A stretch of DNA of 64,000 nucleotides. Source: Dysgonamonadaceae bacterium (GTDB lineage Bacteria > Bacteroidota > Bacteroidia > Bacteroidales > Dysgonomonadaceae). Positions 43,991-51,888 of the stretch are shown in pieces. How positions within the stretch are numbered: the stretch's first letter is position 1; every line of letters begins with the position of its first letter. The translations under genes and the position numbers were made by a program. A model generated the notes under the pieces. The model had not been told where the DNA came from, searched no databases, and saw nothing but the letters and a program-made list of their open reading frames with translations. The DNA lies in NCBI GenBank assembly GCA_031254645.1, contig JAIRUA010000008.1, positions 1 through 64,000 on the forward strand. The letters run 5' to 3'.

Positions 43991-44942
43991 AAATCTTCCT
44001 GATTCTCACATTTCTCGAAAAATGATTATCTCCTTTTTCCAAAATCAAATCGGCACGAAGGCGCGTGGGTAGAATATTTTGTTCGAGGTTAGGCAAATTA
44101 ATCTCTTCCCACACGGTATTGGCAAGTCGTAAAAGTTCTTCTTCCGGTAAAGAAACGTATTGATGAAAATACGACACAGGATTTTGAAAAGCCGTTTGCT
44201 GTAATGTCTGAAAACGCTCAATATACCATTTACGAAGATTTTTTTCGTGTGCATCTACATAAATCGAAAAGTCAAAAAAATCGGAAACGAACAACCGTCG
44301 GCGCGGTTTTTTATCCAGCGAAACTTGCAACACATTGATTCCCTCTACAATAAGGATGTCGGGACGTTCAAAAATCTGTGTTTCATTCGGCATCACATCG
44401 TAATACAGATGAGAATAAACAGGCGCTTCGAGCACTTCTTTTCCCGATTTTACGCCCGCCAAAAAGCCCAACAGACGCTTAGCGTCGTAACTTTCCGGAA
44501 ATCCTTTTTTGTTGAGTATGCCACGATGTTTCAATTCGGTATTGGGCAAGAGAAAACCGTCGGTAGTAATAAGTTCCACATTTAATTTTTGGGGCAGCAT
44601 CGACAGCAATTTTTGTAACACACGCGCCGTTGTGCTTTTTCCCACCGCCACACTTCCGGCAATGCCGATGATATAAGGCACTTGATGGCTTTGATTGTCG
44701 AAAAACAATTCGCGCTCCTTATGCAGTCTATGATAATGCGTGAGATGAATCTGCAGCAAATGAATCATCGGAATGTAAATATCTTCTATTTCGCTGATGG
44801 TAAGCGGCTCGTTTAGCGATTGCAGTCCCGAAAGGTCAATTTCCGCAATAGGAAGCATTGGATGTTCGTCCAGTTTACACCATTCTTCGCGCGTGAAACT
44901 GCGAAAAGGAGAGCTTGTAAATTCGTATGGTTGTTTGTGCAT
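43989..44942 (-). CDS. coaA: Pantothenate kinase, type I
   Basis: ATP-dependent phosphorylation of pantothenate, the first step of coenzyme A synthesis. 317 residues, the length of E. coli CoaA. P-loop IIGIAGSVAVGKSTTAR, LITTDGFLLPN, KKGFPESYDAKRLLGFLAGVKSG, PVYSHLYYDV and LIVEGINVLQ all match type I enzymes, which are feedback-inhibited by CoA. Many Bacteroides carry the unrelated type III enzyme CoaX instead, so this is a less usual choice. It starts 15 bases after mgtE and is very likely cotranscribed with it. The stop codon touches a repeat. Confidence 0.93.
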   Translation of the reverse strand: MHKQPYEFTSSPFRSFTREEWCKLDEHPMLPIAEIDLSGLQSLNEPLTISEIEDIYIPMIHLLQIHLTHYHRLHKERELFFDNQSHQVPYIIGIAGSVAVGKSTTARVLQKLLSMLPQKLNVELITTDGFLLPNTELKHRGILNKKGFPESYDAKRLLGFLAGVKSGKEVLEAPVYSHLYYDVMPNETQIFERPDILIVEGINVLQVSLDKKPRRRLFVSDFFDFSIYVDAHEKNLRKWYIERFQTLQQTAFQNPVSYFHQYVSLPEEELLRLANTVWEEINLPNLEQNILPTRLRADLILEKGDNHFSRNVRIRKI

Positions 44943-44957
44943 AACGATTGTTGGATA

Positions 44958-46343
44958 TTATAACATCTTCCCCGTCAAAAATAAAACGGCTATCGAAAAA
45001 TAAATAATCAACCCTGTAACATCCACAAGCGTAGCCACAAAAGGAGCGGAAGCGGTTGCCGGGTCTAATTTGAATCTTTTTAGTATAAACGGAATCATTG
45101 AGCCGGCAAGCGTTCCCCAAAGTACAATGAAAATAAGCGAACAAGCAACGGTTATTCCTACCCATATCCAAAAAACACCATGATCGTGAAATCCTGCTTG
45201 TTGCCATATTAATATTCTGAAAAAACCTACAACTCCCAAGATAGTACCTAAGAGCAGTCCCGAAAAAATTTCTTTGCGCATCACATACCACCAGTTTTTC
45301 AACTGCAATTCGCCCAAGGCGAGCGAACGGATAATAATTGATGCCGCTTGCGAACCTGAGTTGCCTCCACTCGAAATAATCAACGGAATAAACAGAACAA
45401 GTACGATTGCTTTTTCCAGTTGGTCCTCAAAGTGGGTCATTGCCGATGCCGTGAGCAACTGTCCGAAAAATAAGATGACAAGCCAAGGCGAACGTTTTTT
45501 TATCATTTCAAACACCGAAGTTTTGGTGTAAGCCAAGTCCAATTCCGCTGTACCACCAAACTTTTGGAAGTCTTCGGTACTTTCCTGCTCCTGTACGTCT
45601 ATCACGTCGTCAACCGTAACAATGCCCAAAAGCGTACCGTCTGTTGCGGTTACGGGCAGGGCAACGCGGTCGTGATCGGCAAATACTTTTACGGCAACTT
45701 CCTGGTCATCATAAGCATTGAGAGAGACAAAACGATTGTCGCTCAATTCGGAAATAAGTTTATCAGCAGGCGCTAAAATGATTTCACGGATTTTGACGTC
45801 GTCAATCAATTTCCAATCATCATCAACAATATAAATAACATTCAAGGTTTCGGAGTTTTGTCCGAATCTACGAATATGCTCCAATGCCTCTTGCACCGTA
45901 TAATAAGGTTTTACGGCAACATATTCGGGCGTCATCAAACGTCCGATACTCTCTTCAGGATAACCCAGGAGTTTTGTGGCAATTTCGCGCTCTTCTTTCG
46001 ACAACATTTGTATCAAACGTTGACTCATCGTGCCGGGCAATTCCTCGAAAAAAGCAGTACGGTCGTCAGGGTCAAGGTCGTTTAGCAGTGTCGATAATTT
46101 ATTGACATTAGCAGCCAAACTTTCAATAATATCCTCCTGCTCCTCATAAGAAAGGTGCTGAAAAGTCTCTTTTGCCAGCTTGCGCGACAAAAGACGAAAT
46201 AAGATAATTTGGTCTGATTTGGGAATTTCTTCAAAAATTTCCGCAATTTGAACAGGGTCGAAGTTGGTTAACTCATTCTTTACTTCTTTCCATCTGTTCT
46301 CTTCAATCAGTTGTAGAAAATGGATTTTTATGCTATCACTCAT
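44958..46343 (-). CDS. mgtE: Magnesium transporter MgtE
   Basis: Mg2+ channel of the inner membrane, 461 residues. Order: cytosolic N domain (about 1-130, LRLLSRKLAKETFQHLSYEEQ-type superhelix), two CBS domains (about 135-255, MTPEYVAVKPYYTVQEAL and VTATDGTLLGIVTVDDVID) that sense cytosolic Mg2+, the linking plug helix, and five membrane helices (about 285-460) with SSGGNSGSQAASIIIRSLALGE and FVATLVDVTGLIIYF pore signatures. First gene of an mgtE-coaA operon. About 160 bases of leader precede it, holding a 20-codon open frame and a hairpin whose base is six bases before the ATG (see 46349-46458). No M-box riboswitch is recognisable. Confidence 0.96.
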   Translation of the reverse strand: MSDSIKIHFLQLIEENRWKEVKNELTNFDPVQIAEIFEEIPKSDQIILFRLLSRKLAKETFQHLSYEEQEDIIESLAANVNKLSTLLNDLDPDDRTAFFEELPGTMSQRLIQMLSKEEREIATKLLGYPEESIGRLMTPEYVAVKPYYTVQEALEHIRRFGQNSETLNVIYIVDDDWKLIDDVKIREIILAPADKLISELSDNRFVSLNAYDDQEVAVKVFADHDRVALPVTATDGTLLGIVTVDDVIDVQEQESTEDFQKFGGTAELDLAYTKTSVFEMIKKRSPWLVILFFGQLLTASAMTHFEDQLEKAIVLVLFIPLIISSGGNSGSQAASIIIRSLALGELQLKNWWYVMRKEIFSGLLLGTILGVVGFFRILIWQQAGFHDHGVFWIWVGITVACSLIFIVLWGTLAGSMIPFILKRFKLDPATASAPFVATLVDVTGLIIYFSIAVLFLTGKML

Positions 46344-46348
46344 ACGAT

Positions 46349-46380
46349 AATCTCTTTACAATTAGTCCGATAAAGAGATT
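46349..46380 (-). promoter_or_regulatory. Hairpin directly before the mgtE start codon
   Basis: On the mRNA AATCTCTTTA (46380-46371) and TAAAGAGATT (46358-46349) form a perfect 10-bp stem with a 12-base loop, ending 5 bases before the mgtE ATG. No T run follows, so it is not an ordinary terminator. It could block ribosome entry at mgtE. The AGAGA side could also pair with UCUCU at 46389-46385, giving an alternative fold. Confidence 0.6.
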
Positions 46381-46395
46381 TCGATAGAGACCCCT

Positions 46396-46458
46396 TTACA
46401 GAAACACTACATTTTTAATTTTTTTACTGTCGTTACTCGGATAAGGGTCCTCGTCCAT
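46396..46458 (-). CDS. Putative mgtE leader peptide, MgtL-like
   Basis: A 20-codon frame, ATG at 46458 and TAA at 46398-46396, lies wholly in the mgtE leader. The product begins MDEDPYPSNDS and ends KKIKNVVFL: acidic and proline-rich first, then basic and hydrophobic. The sequence before the ATG is A/T-rich, as expected for Bacteroidetes translation starts. Enterobacterial MgtL (leader of mgtA) has the same layout, MEPDPTPLP followed by a basic tail, and its acidic/proline start makes ribosomes fall off when Mg2+ is low, which turns on mgtA. Codons 3-5 (GAGGACCC) could pair with GGGGTCTC just after the stop codon. Coding status is inferred; a 20-codon frame can occur by chance. Confidence 0.5.
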   Translation of the reverse strand: MDEDPYPSNDSKKIKNVVFL

Positions 46459-46509
46459 AATGAAATAATTTAAATTCTTTGCCAATAGTGGCGTTTTGTA
46501 ATTTGGGTG

Positions 46510-46517
46510 CAAAGATA
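46510..46517 (-). promoter_or_regulatory. mgtE promoter, -7 element
   Basis: TATCTTTG on the minus strand (46517-46510). Transcription would start near 46503, about 45 bases before the small frame and 160 before mgtE. The -33 region falls in an arm of the repeat at 46523-46628. Confidence 0.6.
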
Positions 46518-46522
46518 CGAAA

Positions 46523-46628
46523 AATAATGATTAGTGGTTAATGTTTAATGATTAATGTTGATGAATGGCTGTGTTGAGATGCCGTTACCCTAACATTAAT
46601 CATTAAACATTAACCACTAATCATTATT
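46523..46628. repeat. Perfect 37-bp inverted repeat overlapping the rsmA 3' end
   Basis: Arms 46523-46559 and 46592-46628 are exact complements (AATAATGATTAGTGGTTAAT at the outer left end). The right arm encodes the last residues of rsmA (KIMISG, stop TAA at 46612-46610). The left arm abuts the mgtE promoter. The hairpin is the apparent rsmA terminator and isolates mgtE. Related units lie at 17460 and 37571. Confidence 0.9.
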
Positions 46629-47401
46629 TTCTCAATAAGATTTGTCAGTTCTTCAAACTGTTCGATAGACAACTGTTCGGGTCGTTTTGTGAAAATTGGG
46701 TCATCGGGTAGCGGACAATCCGGCGGGAAAAACAGTTTGACAGAATTTCTCAACATTTTCCTGCGCTGATTAAAACTTGCTTTCACGACCGATTTGAATA
46801 ACTTTTCATTACAATTGAGTTGTTTACGATCATTTCGCGTCAGACGAATGACTGCCGATTTCACTTTTGGCGGCGGAATAAAAGCATTTTCATCCACCGT
46901 AAAAAGATATTCGATATTGTACCACGCTTGCATCAAAACACTCAAAATACCATACGTTTTGCTGCCGGGTTGCGCTGCCATTCGTTCCGCTACTTCTTTC
47001 TGAATCATCCCCGTGCAGCAAGGAATCGAGTTCTTGCTATCGAGCACTTTGAAGAAAATTTGCGAAGAAATATTATACGGATAATTGCCGATAACACAAA
47101 ATTCGCCGGAATAAAGTTTTGCGAAATCTATTTTAAGAAAATCTTGTTGAATGATTCGTCCTTCCAGTTCAGGAAAATGTTGATTGAGATAAGCAATTGA
47201 TTCCCGGTCAATTTCCACAACAGTGAGGTCTCTGTTGTTTTGCAGCAAAAACTGCGTAAGCATACCGGTGCCCGGTCCCACTTCCAACACAGGAAGCGAT
47301 GGAAAGCTATCAAGCATTGCTGCAATACGACGTGCAATTTCTTCTTCCTTCAAGAAATGCTGCCCGAGATTTTTCTTTGCTTTGACCGAAAATAGCATCA
47401 T
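46610..47401 (-). CDS. rsmA: 16S rRNA dimethyladenosine transferase RsmA/KsgA
   Basis: Dimethylates two adjacent adenosines near the 3' end of 16S rRNA during small-subunit assembly. 263 residues. KAKKNLGQHFLKEEEIARRI, SAM-binding VLEVGPGTGMLTQFLL, TVVEIDRESIAYL, catalytic VIGNYPYNISSQIFFKVLD (N-x-P-Y motif), and VDENAFIPPPKVKSAVIRL with SFNQRRKMLRNS in the C-terminal domain. The C-terminal tail is encoded by an arm of a 37-bp inverted repeat. Divergent from pepD. Confidence 0.96.
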   Translation of the reverse strand: MMLFSVKAKKNLGQHFLKEEEIARRIAAMLDSFPSLPVLEVGPGTGMLTQFLLQNNRDLTVVEIDRESIAYLNQHFPELEGRIIQQDFLKIDFAKLYSGEFCVIGNYPYNISSQIFFKVLDSKNSIPCCTGMIQKEVAERMAAQPGSKTYGILSVLMQAWYNIEYLFTVDENAFIPPPKVKSAVIRLTRNDRKQLNCNEKLFKSVVKASFNQRRKMLRNSVKLFFPPDCPLPDDPIFTKRPEQLSIEQFEELTNLIEKIMISG

Positions 47402-47420
47402 ATTTTTATTTTTTTCGGTG

Positions 47421-47428
47421 CAAAGGTA
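47421..47428 (-). promoter_or_regulatory. Candidate rsmA promoter, -7 element
   Basis: TACCTTTG on the minus strand (47428-47421), 20 bases before the start codon. Confidence 0.55.
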
Positions 47429-47496
47429 GGAATTTTTTTGTACTTTTACACCTTAGTACAAAAGTCATTAAAACTGAATTCAAAAATACACCCATT

Positions 47497-48957
47497 ATGT
47501 CATCACAAATTCTACATCTATCCCCTAAAAATGTTTGGAAACACTTTCATTCGTTTACCCAAATTCCGCACCCTACGGGAAAAATGGACGAAATTACGAA
47601 ATTTATTATCGATTTCGGCAAGTCGCTTCATCTTGAAACAGAACAAGATAAAACAGGTAATATCGTTATTCGTAAGCCGGCAACAGCAGGTTGCGAAGGT
47701 GCGAAAACCGTTATTTTACAATCGCATTTGGATATGGTGCCGCAAAAAAATGCCGATGTTACACACGATTTCTCAAAAGACCCTATCGAAACCATTGTCG
47801 AAGGCGATTGGTTAAAAGCGTGTAACACCACTTTGGGTGCCGACAACGGCATCGGTTGTGCAATGATGATGGCTGTGTTAGAGGACAATACAATACAACA
47901 TCCCGCCATAGAAGCGCTTTTTACCGTTGATGAAGAAGTGGGAATGGTAGGTGCAAACGGTTTAAAAAAAGGTTTTTTGAAAGGTACAACGTTGATAAAT
48001 CTTGATACGGAGGAGGAAAACGAGCTTTGCATCGGTTGCGCCGGCGGAAGAGATGTGAACGTGTCGTTTCAATTCAAGACAGAAAAGGAAATCGACAAAG
48101 GCGATGTCGCTTTCAAAATCAGTTTAACGGGTTTGAAAGGCGGACATTCGGGCACACAAATTCATTTGGGACACGCAAATGCGAACAAACTGATGAACCG
48201 TTTTCTGAAAGATGTAGTAAGTAATTACGAAGCACGTTTGTCGAGTATTCAAGGCGGCTCGCTACGCAATGCCATTCCGCGCGAATCATTTGTGGTACTG
48301 ACAATTCCCGAACAACTTTCCGATGATTTGATGGATTTGACGGCAGAATACGAAGCGTTGTTTCGCGAAGATTTTGCAGGTATCGAGGAAAATATTTCGT
48401 TCAAAGCCGAAAAAACGGATTTGCCGACATCGCTTCTTCCCGAACGGATTCAAGATGATTTGATTAATGCCATTGAAGGCTGTCCGAATGGCGTGATGAG
48501 TTATTTGGCAGACTTTCCCGGTGTGGTCGAAAGCTCATTAAATTTGGCGTTAGTAACTGCGAACGAAGGAAATATCGACATCAAACTATTGGTGCGCAGT
48601 TCGTCCGAAAGTCGCAAAGACTGGGTTTGCTCTGCTGTCGAGAGTGTATTTTTATTAGCCGGCACAAAAGTGGATTTCAGCGGTGATTATCCGGGTTGGC
48701 AGCCGAATACGCACTCCGACTTGTTGAATATTATGGAAAAAATACACGTAGAAATGTACGGCAATCGCCCCAAAGTGATTGTGATTCACGCCGGATTAGA
48801 ATGCGGAATTATTCAATCGAATGTGGAACAAAAGTTGGATATTGTTTCTTTCGGTCCCACTATTCGCGGCGCACATTCGCCCGATGAAATGGTTGAGATT
48901 GATACTGTTGGGCGTTCGTATGATTATTTAATCGCTATTTTGGAACAATTAAAATAA
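47497..48957 (+). CDS. pepD: Aminoacyl-histidine dipeptidase (M20 family)
   Basis: Zinc dipeptidase that hydrolyses Xaa-His dipeptides, cytosolic. 486 residues, typical length. Metal and catalytic motifs: VILQSHLDMVPQKN (His and Asp), TLGADNGIGCAMMMAVLED, LFTVDEEVGMVGA (catalytic Glu), LINLDTEEENELCIGCAGG, GLKGGHSGTQIHLGHANANK in the dimer lid domain, and VIHAGLECGI with GAHSPDEMVEI near the C-terminus. Single gene. Bacteroidales often have several paralogs of this enzyme. Confidence 0.94.
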   Translation: MSSQILHLSPKNVWKHFHSFTQIPHPTGKMDEITKFIIDFGKSLHLETEQDKTGNIVIRKPATAGCEGAKTVILQSHLDMVPQKNADVTHDFSKDPIETIVEGDWLKACNTTLGADNGIGCAMMMAVLEDNTIQHPAIEALFTVDEEVGMVGANGLKKGFLKGTTLINLDTEEENELCIGCAGGRDVNVSFQFKTEKEIDKGDVAFKISLTGLKGGHSGTQIHLGHANANKLMNRFLKDVVSNYEARLSSIQGGSLRNAIPRESFVVLTIPEQLSDDLMDLTAEYEALFREDFAGIEENISFKAEKTDLPTSLLPERIQDDLINAIEGCPNGVMSYLADFPGVVESSLNLALVTANEGNIDIKLLVRSSSESRKDWVCSAVESVFLLAGTKVDFSGDYPGWQPNTHSDLLNIMEKIHVEMYGNRPKVIVIHAGLECGIIQSNVEQKLDIVSFGPTIRGAHSPDEMVEIDTVGRSYDYLIAILEQLK

Positions 48958-48983
48958 AAATTGGAACGCAGATAGCTATGCCT

Positions 48984-49051
48984 CGTCATTGCGGTCTTGA
49001 CCTGCAACCCCCACAATAACAAGGAGATTGCGGGTCAAGCCCGCAATGACG
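48984..49051. repeat. CGTCATTGCGGGCTTGACC-type palindrome
   Basis: 24-base arms (48984-49007 and 49028-49051) are complementary except for two wobble positions. GC-rich, unlike its surroundings. A dispersed palindrome of this type is common in many genomes. The open frame of the next gene extends into it. Confidence 0.8.
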
Positions 49052-49078
49052 AATACCGCGTTCCTCAAAAAAAATATT

Positions 49079-50719
49079 ATGCGTTACTTTTTTATTTTTC
49101 TTTCATTTGTTTTTGTTTTTTCGCTTTCAGCGCAAAATATCGAGTACAAATTTCGTGTCTATCTAAAAGATAAGGGCACCACCAATTATTCCGTTTCCGA
49201 ACCGGAAAAATTCCTTTCGCAAGTGGCAATAGAACGCAGACAGCGACAAAATGTAGCTATTGACGAATCGGACTTACCCATTTCGCGCGACTATTTCACA
49301 TTGGTTGAGCGTGCAGGCGGACGCGTTGTGTCATACAGCAAATGGTTTCAAACGTTTGTGGTACAAGTACCCGATAGCGCGAGAATTACGGCTATCGAAC
49401 AACTTCCTTTTGTAGAGTCAGTCAGATACGTTTGGCGCGGTAATCCTAACTCGCAACAAAACGAAATGCGCCCTCGCCTACAAAAAACCATCGATTGTGA
49501 CCAATATATATCAGCTAATAACTATTTCGGACGGACGGCAAACCAATTCACATTGCATAATGCCGAAACGATGTCAATGGCGGGCTTTCGTGGAAAAGGA
49601 ATAAAAATCGGCGTGATTGATGCCGGATTTGCAAATGTGGACGTTATCCCCTATTTTGATAACCTCAGATTGGGCGGATTTCAAAACTTCGTGCCGCAGG
49701 GTGAAGTATTTTCAGGCAACGATCACGGTACAAGTGTATTATCTACAATGTTGGTACAACAACCCGGCTTAATGATTGGTTCCGCACCCGACGCTACCTA
49801 TTGGTTATTACGTTCGGAAGATGTCGCTACCGAATTTCCCGTTGAAGAAGATTATTGGGTTCGCGCCATTGAATTTGCCGACAGCGTGGGCATTGACATT
49901 GCTAATACATCGTTGGGATACAGCACATTTGACGATCCTTCGCTCAATTATACACACGCCGACCTCACAGGGCGTGTTTCCATTATGTCGCGCGCAGCAG
50001 ATAAAGCGTTCAGCAAAGGGATGTTACTTGTAGTAAGTGCCGGAAACGAAGGCAACAAACCGTGGCAAAAAACCACCGCGCCGGGCGACGCTCATAACGT
50101 TATAACCGTTGGCGCAGTGGGTACAGACGGCGAGATTGCCAATTTCAGTTCGCACGGCTTAACGGCAGACGGACGAATCAAACCTGATATTGTTTCCGTA
50201 GGAAGAGAAACAATCGTTATCGGTCGATATGGTGTGGTAAGAACGGCGAATGGCACATCGTTTTCGTCACCGTTTGTGACAGGATTGATTGCTTCGTTAT
50301 GGTCGATAAATCCTGATTTGCATCGTTCGGAAGTAATTGACATCGTGAAACAATCATCAGATAGATTTCATTCGCCCGATACGGTTTTCGGCAAAGGTAT
50401 CCCCGATTTTCAAAAAGCAACGGCAAAAATGTTGCAAACATTGAACGTCCACATAGGTGATATTTCGGAAAATGGATGGAATATCGCACGCACTGAAGTG
50501 GGTTATACTATTGGCTTCAATAATGCTTTTAAGTCTTCCGATCCGCCATCTTTTGTTTTGCTTGATGAAGAGGGAAGAATCCTCTCCTCTTATGTGATTG
50601 ATAGTAATACATCTTCGATTTCTGTTTCCGTTTCTTCGGAAGTGAGAAGTAAGAATGAGTATTTGTATTTTGTGGTAAATGAGGGTGATTGGCAGAGGGT
50701 TTTTAGGGTGAAGTCGTAG
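49079..50719 (+). CDS. Exported subtilisin-like (S8) serine protease
   Basis: 546 residues from the ATG at 49079, which gives a good signal peptide (MRYFFIFLSFVFVFSLSAQ); 17 codons upstream are repeat-derived. A propeptide-like region (about 20-150, YRVYL-type KFRVYLKDKGTTNYSV) precedes the catalytic domain with Asp in KIGVIDAGFANV, His in GNDHGTSVLSTM, oxyanion Asn in VVSAGNEGNKP and Ser in NGTSFSSPFVTGL. A C-terminal ~85-residue domain follows. Envelope or secreted; no type IX secretion sorting domain is recognisable. Substrate unknown. Confidence 0.9.
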   Translation: MRYFFIFLSFVFVFSLSAQNIEYKFRVYLKDKGTTNYSVSEPEKFLSQVAIERRQRQNVAIDESDLPISRDYFTLVERAGGRVVSYSKWFQTFVVQVPDSARITAIEQLPFVESVRYVWRGNPNSQQNEMRPRLQKTIDCDQYISANNYFGRTANQFTLHNAETMSMAGFRGKGIKIGVIDAGFANVDVIPYFDNLRLGGFQNFVPQGEVFSGNDHGTSVLSTMLVQQPGLMIGSAPDATYWLLRSEDVATEFPVEEDYWVRAIEFADSVGIDIANTSLGYSTFDDPSLNYTHADLTGRVSIMSRAADKAFSKGMLLVVSAGNEGNKPWQKTTAPGDAHNVITVGAVGTDGEIANFSSHGLTADGRIKPDIVSVGRETIVIGRYGVVRTANGTSFSSPFVTGLIASLWSINPDLHRSEVIDIVKQSSDRFHSPDTVFGKGIPDFQKATAKMLQTLNVHIGDISENGWNIARTEVGYTIGFNNAFKSSDPPSFVLLDEEGRILSSYVIDSNTSSISVSVSSEVRSKNEYLYFVVNEGDWQRVFRVKS

Positions 50720-50760
50720 GAGGTATCTGTTCCGCACTCCACAGATGCCTGGCATATTTG

Positions 50761-50791
50761 TTGTGGTCGTGGGGAAAGTGTTGTATATTTG
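50761..50791 (+). promoter_or_regulatory. Promoter of the DUF5694 gene
   Basis: TTG (50761-50763), 20-base spacer, TATATTTG (50784-50791), about 100 bases before the start codon. Confidence 0.6.
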
Positions 50792-50892
50792 CGTGTATTT
50801 AAGAGTTATGGGCAAGTTTTAGCAAACAGTCCACAACTCAACGGAGAAACCGAAAGCCGAAAGTGGAGGAAAATAAAAAAACAAAAAGACTT

Positions 50893-51813
50893 ATGAAAAA
50901 AATCTTATTCACAACAATATTTCTCTCCTATTTCTGCCTATTGAACGCTCAAATATCCGAAATAGAGCTCTTCAAATTTCAAGGTAAACATCAACCAAGA
51001 ATTATGATTCTCGGAACTTTTCATTTCGGTGCAAGCCACGATATGCGCCAAAGCGAAGATCATTTCGATATTCTTTCCGAACAAAGACAGGAGGAAATAT
51101 CTGTATTGCTGAATTTGTTAAAAGAATACAAACCAACAAAAATAATGTTTGAGAACGATCGAATTGAACACGATAGCATCTATAACACTCTGTATAAAAA
51201 ACATTTATCAGATGAATTTGATATTTCAAAACATCGCGGTGAAGATTTCCAATTGGGATTTAGATTGGCGAAAATGATGAATCACGACCGAATCTATCTC
51301 ATTGATGCAAGATCGACATTGCCAACGACTTGGTGTGGTTTTTTAGATTGCAATTCAATAGATATAAAACTTTTTGAATCAGGCTTATCGTATACAGAAC
51401 TTCAGAGGGCTTTAGGAACTGAAAGGCAATTTGAGAGATCCAAGCGACACGATGTTGAGCGTTTTTACCATTGGCAAGATTCTATGAAAAATGAAATGAC
51501 ACTTGTGGATTATCTCACGATGATGAATACTCCAAATTACTTATTGAAACAGCATCAAGCAAATATATTTGGGATGCCGTTAATCGGAGCCGGCATCAAT
51601 TACTTTGGCGCAGATCATATAGCAAATTGGTATCGCAGAGATATCCGAATATTTTCAAATGTGCACGACATTGCTGACTTCGACACCGAAGAGCGATTAC
51701 TCTTAATCATTGGTGCTAGTCACGTCTGGCCGCTCAGACAACTATTCAGTGATTACCCCGATTTCAATTACGTCGAAATAAACGATTATTTAAAATCGCT
51801 AAACCAAAATTGA
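50893..51813 (+). CDS. Exported DUF5694 (TraB/TIKI-like fold) protein
   Basis: 306 residues from the ATG at 50893, with signal peptide MKKILFTTIFLSYFCLLNAQ. The RIMILGTFHFG motif, an acidic TKIMFENDR segment after the second strand, and a terminal LLLIIGASHVWPLRQLFSDY match the layout of the EreA/TraB/TIKI superfamily (GxxH near the N-terminus, a glutamate, and a late GxxH). Members include metal-dependent proteases and other hydrolases, and DUF5694 proteins are uncharacterised. Single gene with its own promoter. Confidence 0.7.
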   Translation: MKKILFTTIFLSYFCLLNAQISEIELFKFQGKHQPRIMILGTFHFGASHDMRQSEDHFDILSEQRQEEISVLLNLLKEYKPTKIMFENDRIEHDSIYNTLYKKHLSDEFDISKHRGEDFQLGFRLAKMMNHDRIYLIDARSTLPTTWCGFLDCNSIDIKLFESGLSYTELQRALGTERQFERSKRHDVERFYHWQDSMKNEMTLVDYLTMMNTPNYLLKQHQANIFGMPLIGAGINYFGADHIANWYRRDIRIFSNVHDIADFDTEERLLLIIGASHVWPLRQLFSDYPDFNYVEINDYLKSLNQN

Positions 51814-51888
51814 AAAATAATAACAAAAACGAGCCCATAGCTAGCAGTTTGGCGCAAGCGAGAGCACAACTCGTCCGAAATTTCAATT

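Noticed and set aside
46344-46505. M-box (ykoK) Mg2+ riboswitch before mgtE
   Set aside because: The leader is only about 160 bases, contains a short frame and simple hairpins, and none of the conserved M-box helices could be recognised by eye.
48984-49078. 17-residue extension of the S8 protease
   Set aside because: It reads a GC-rich palindrome, and the ATG at 49079 gives a clean signal peptide.
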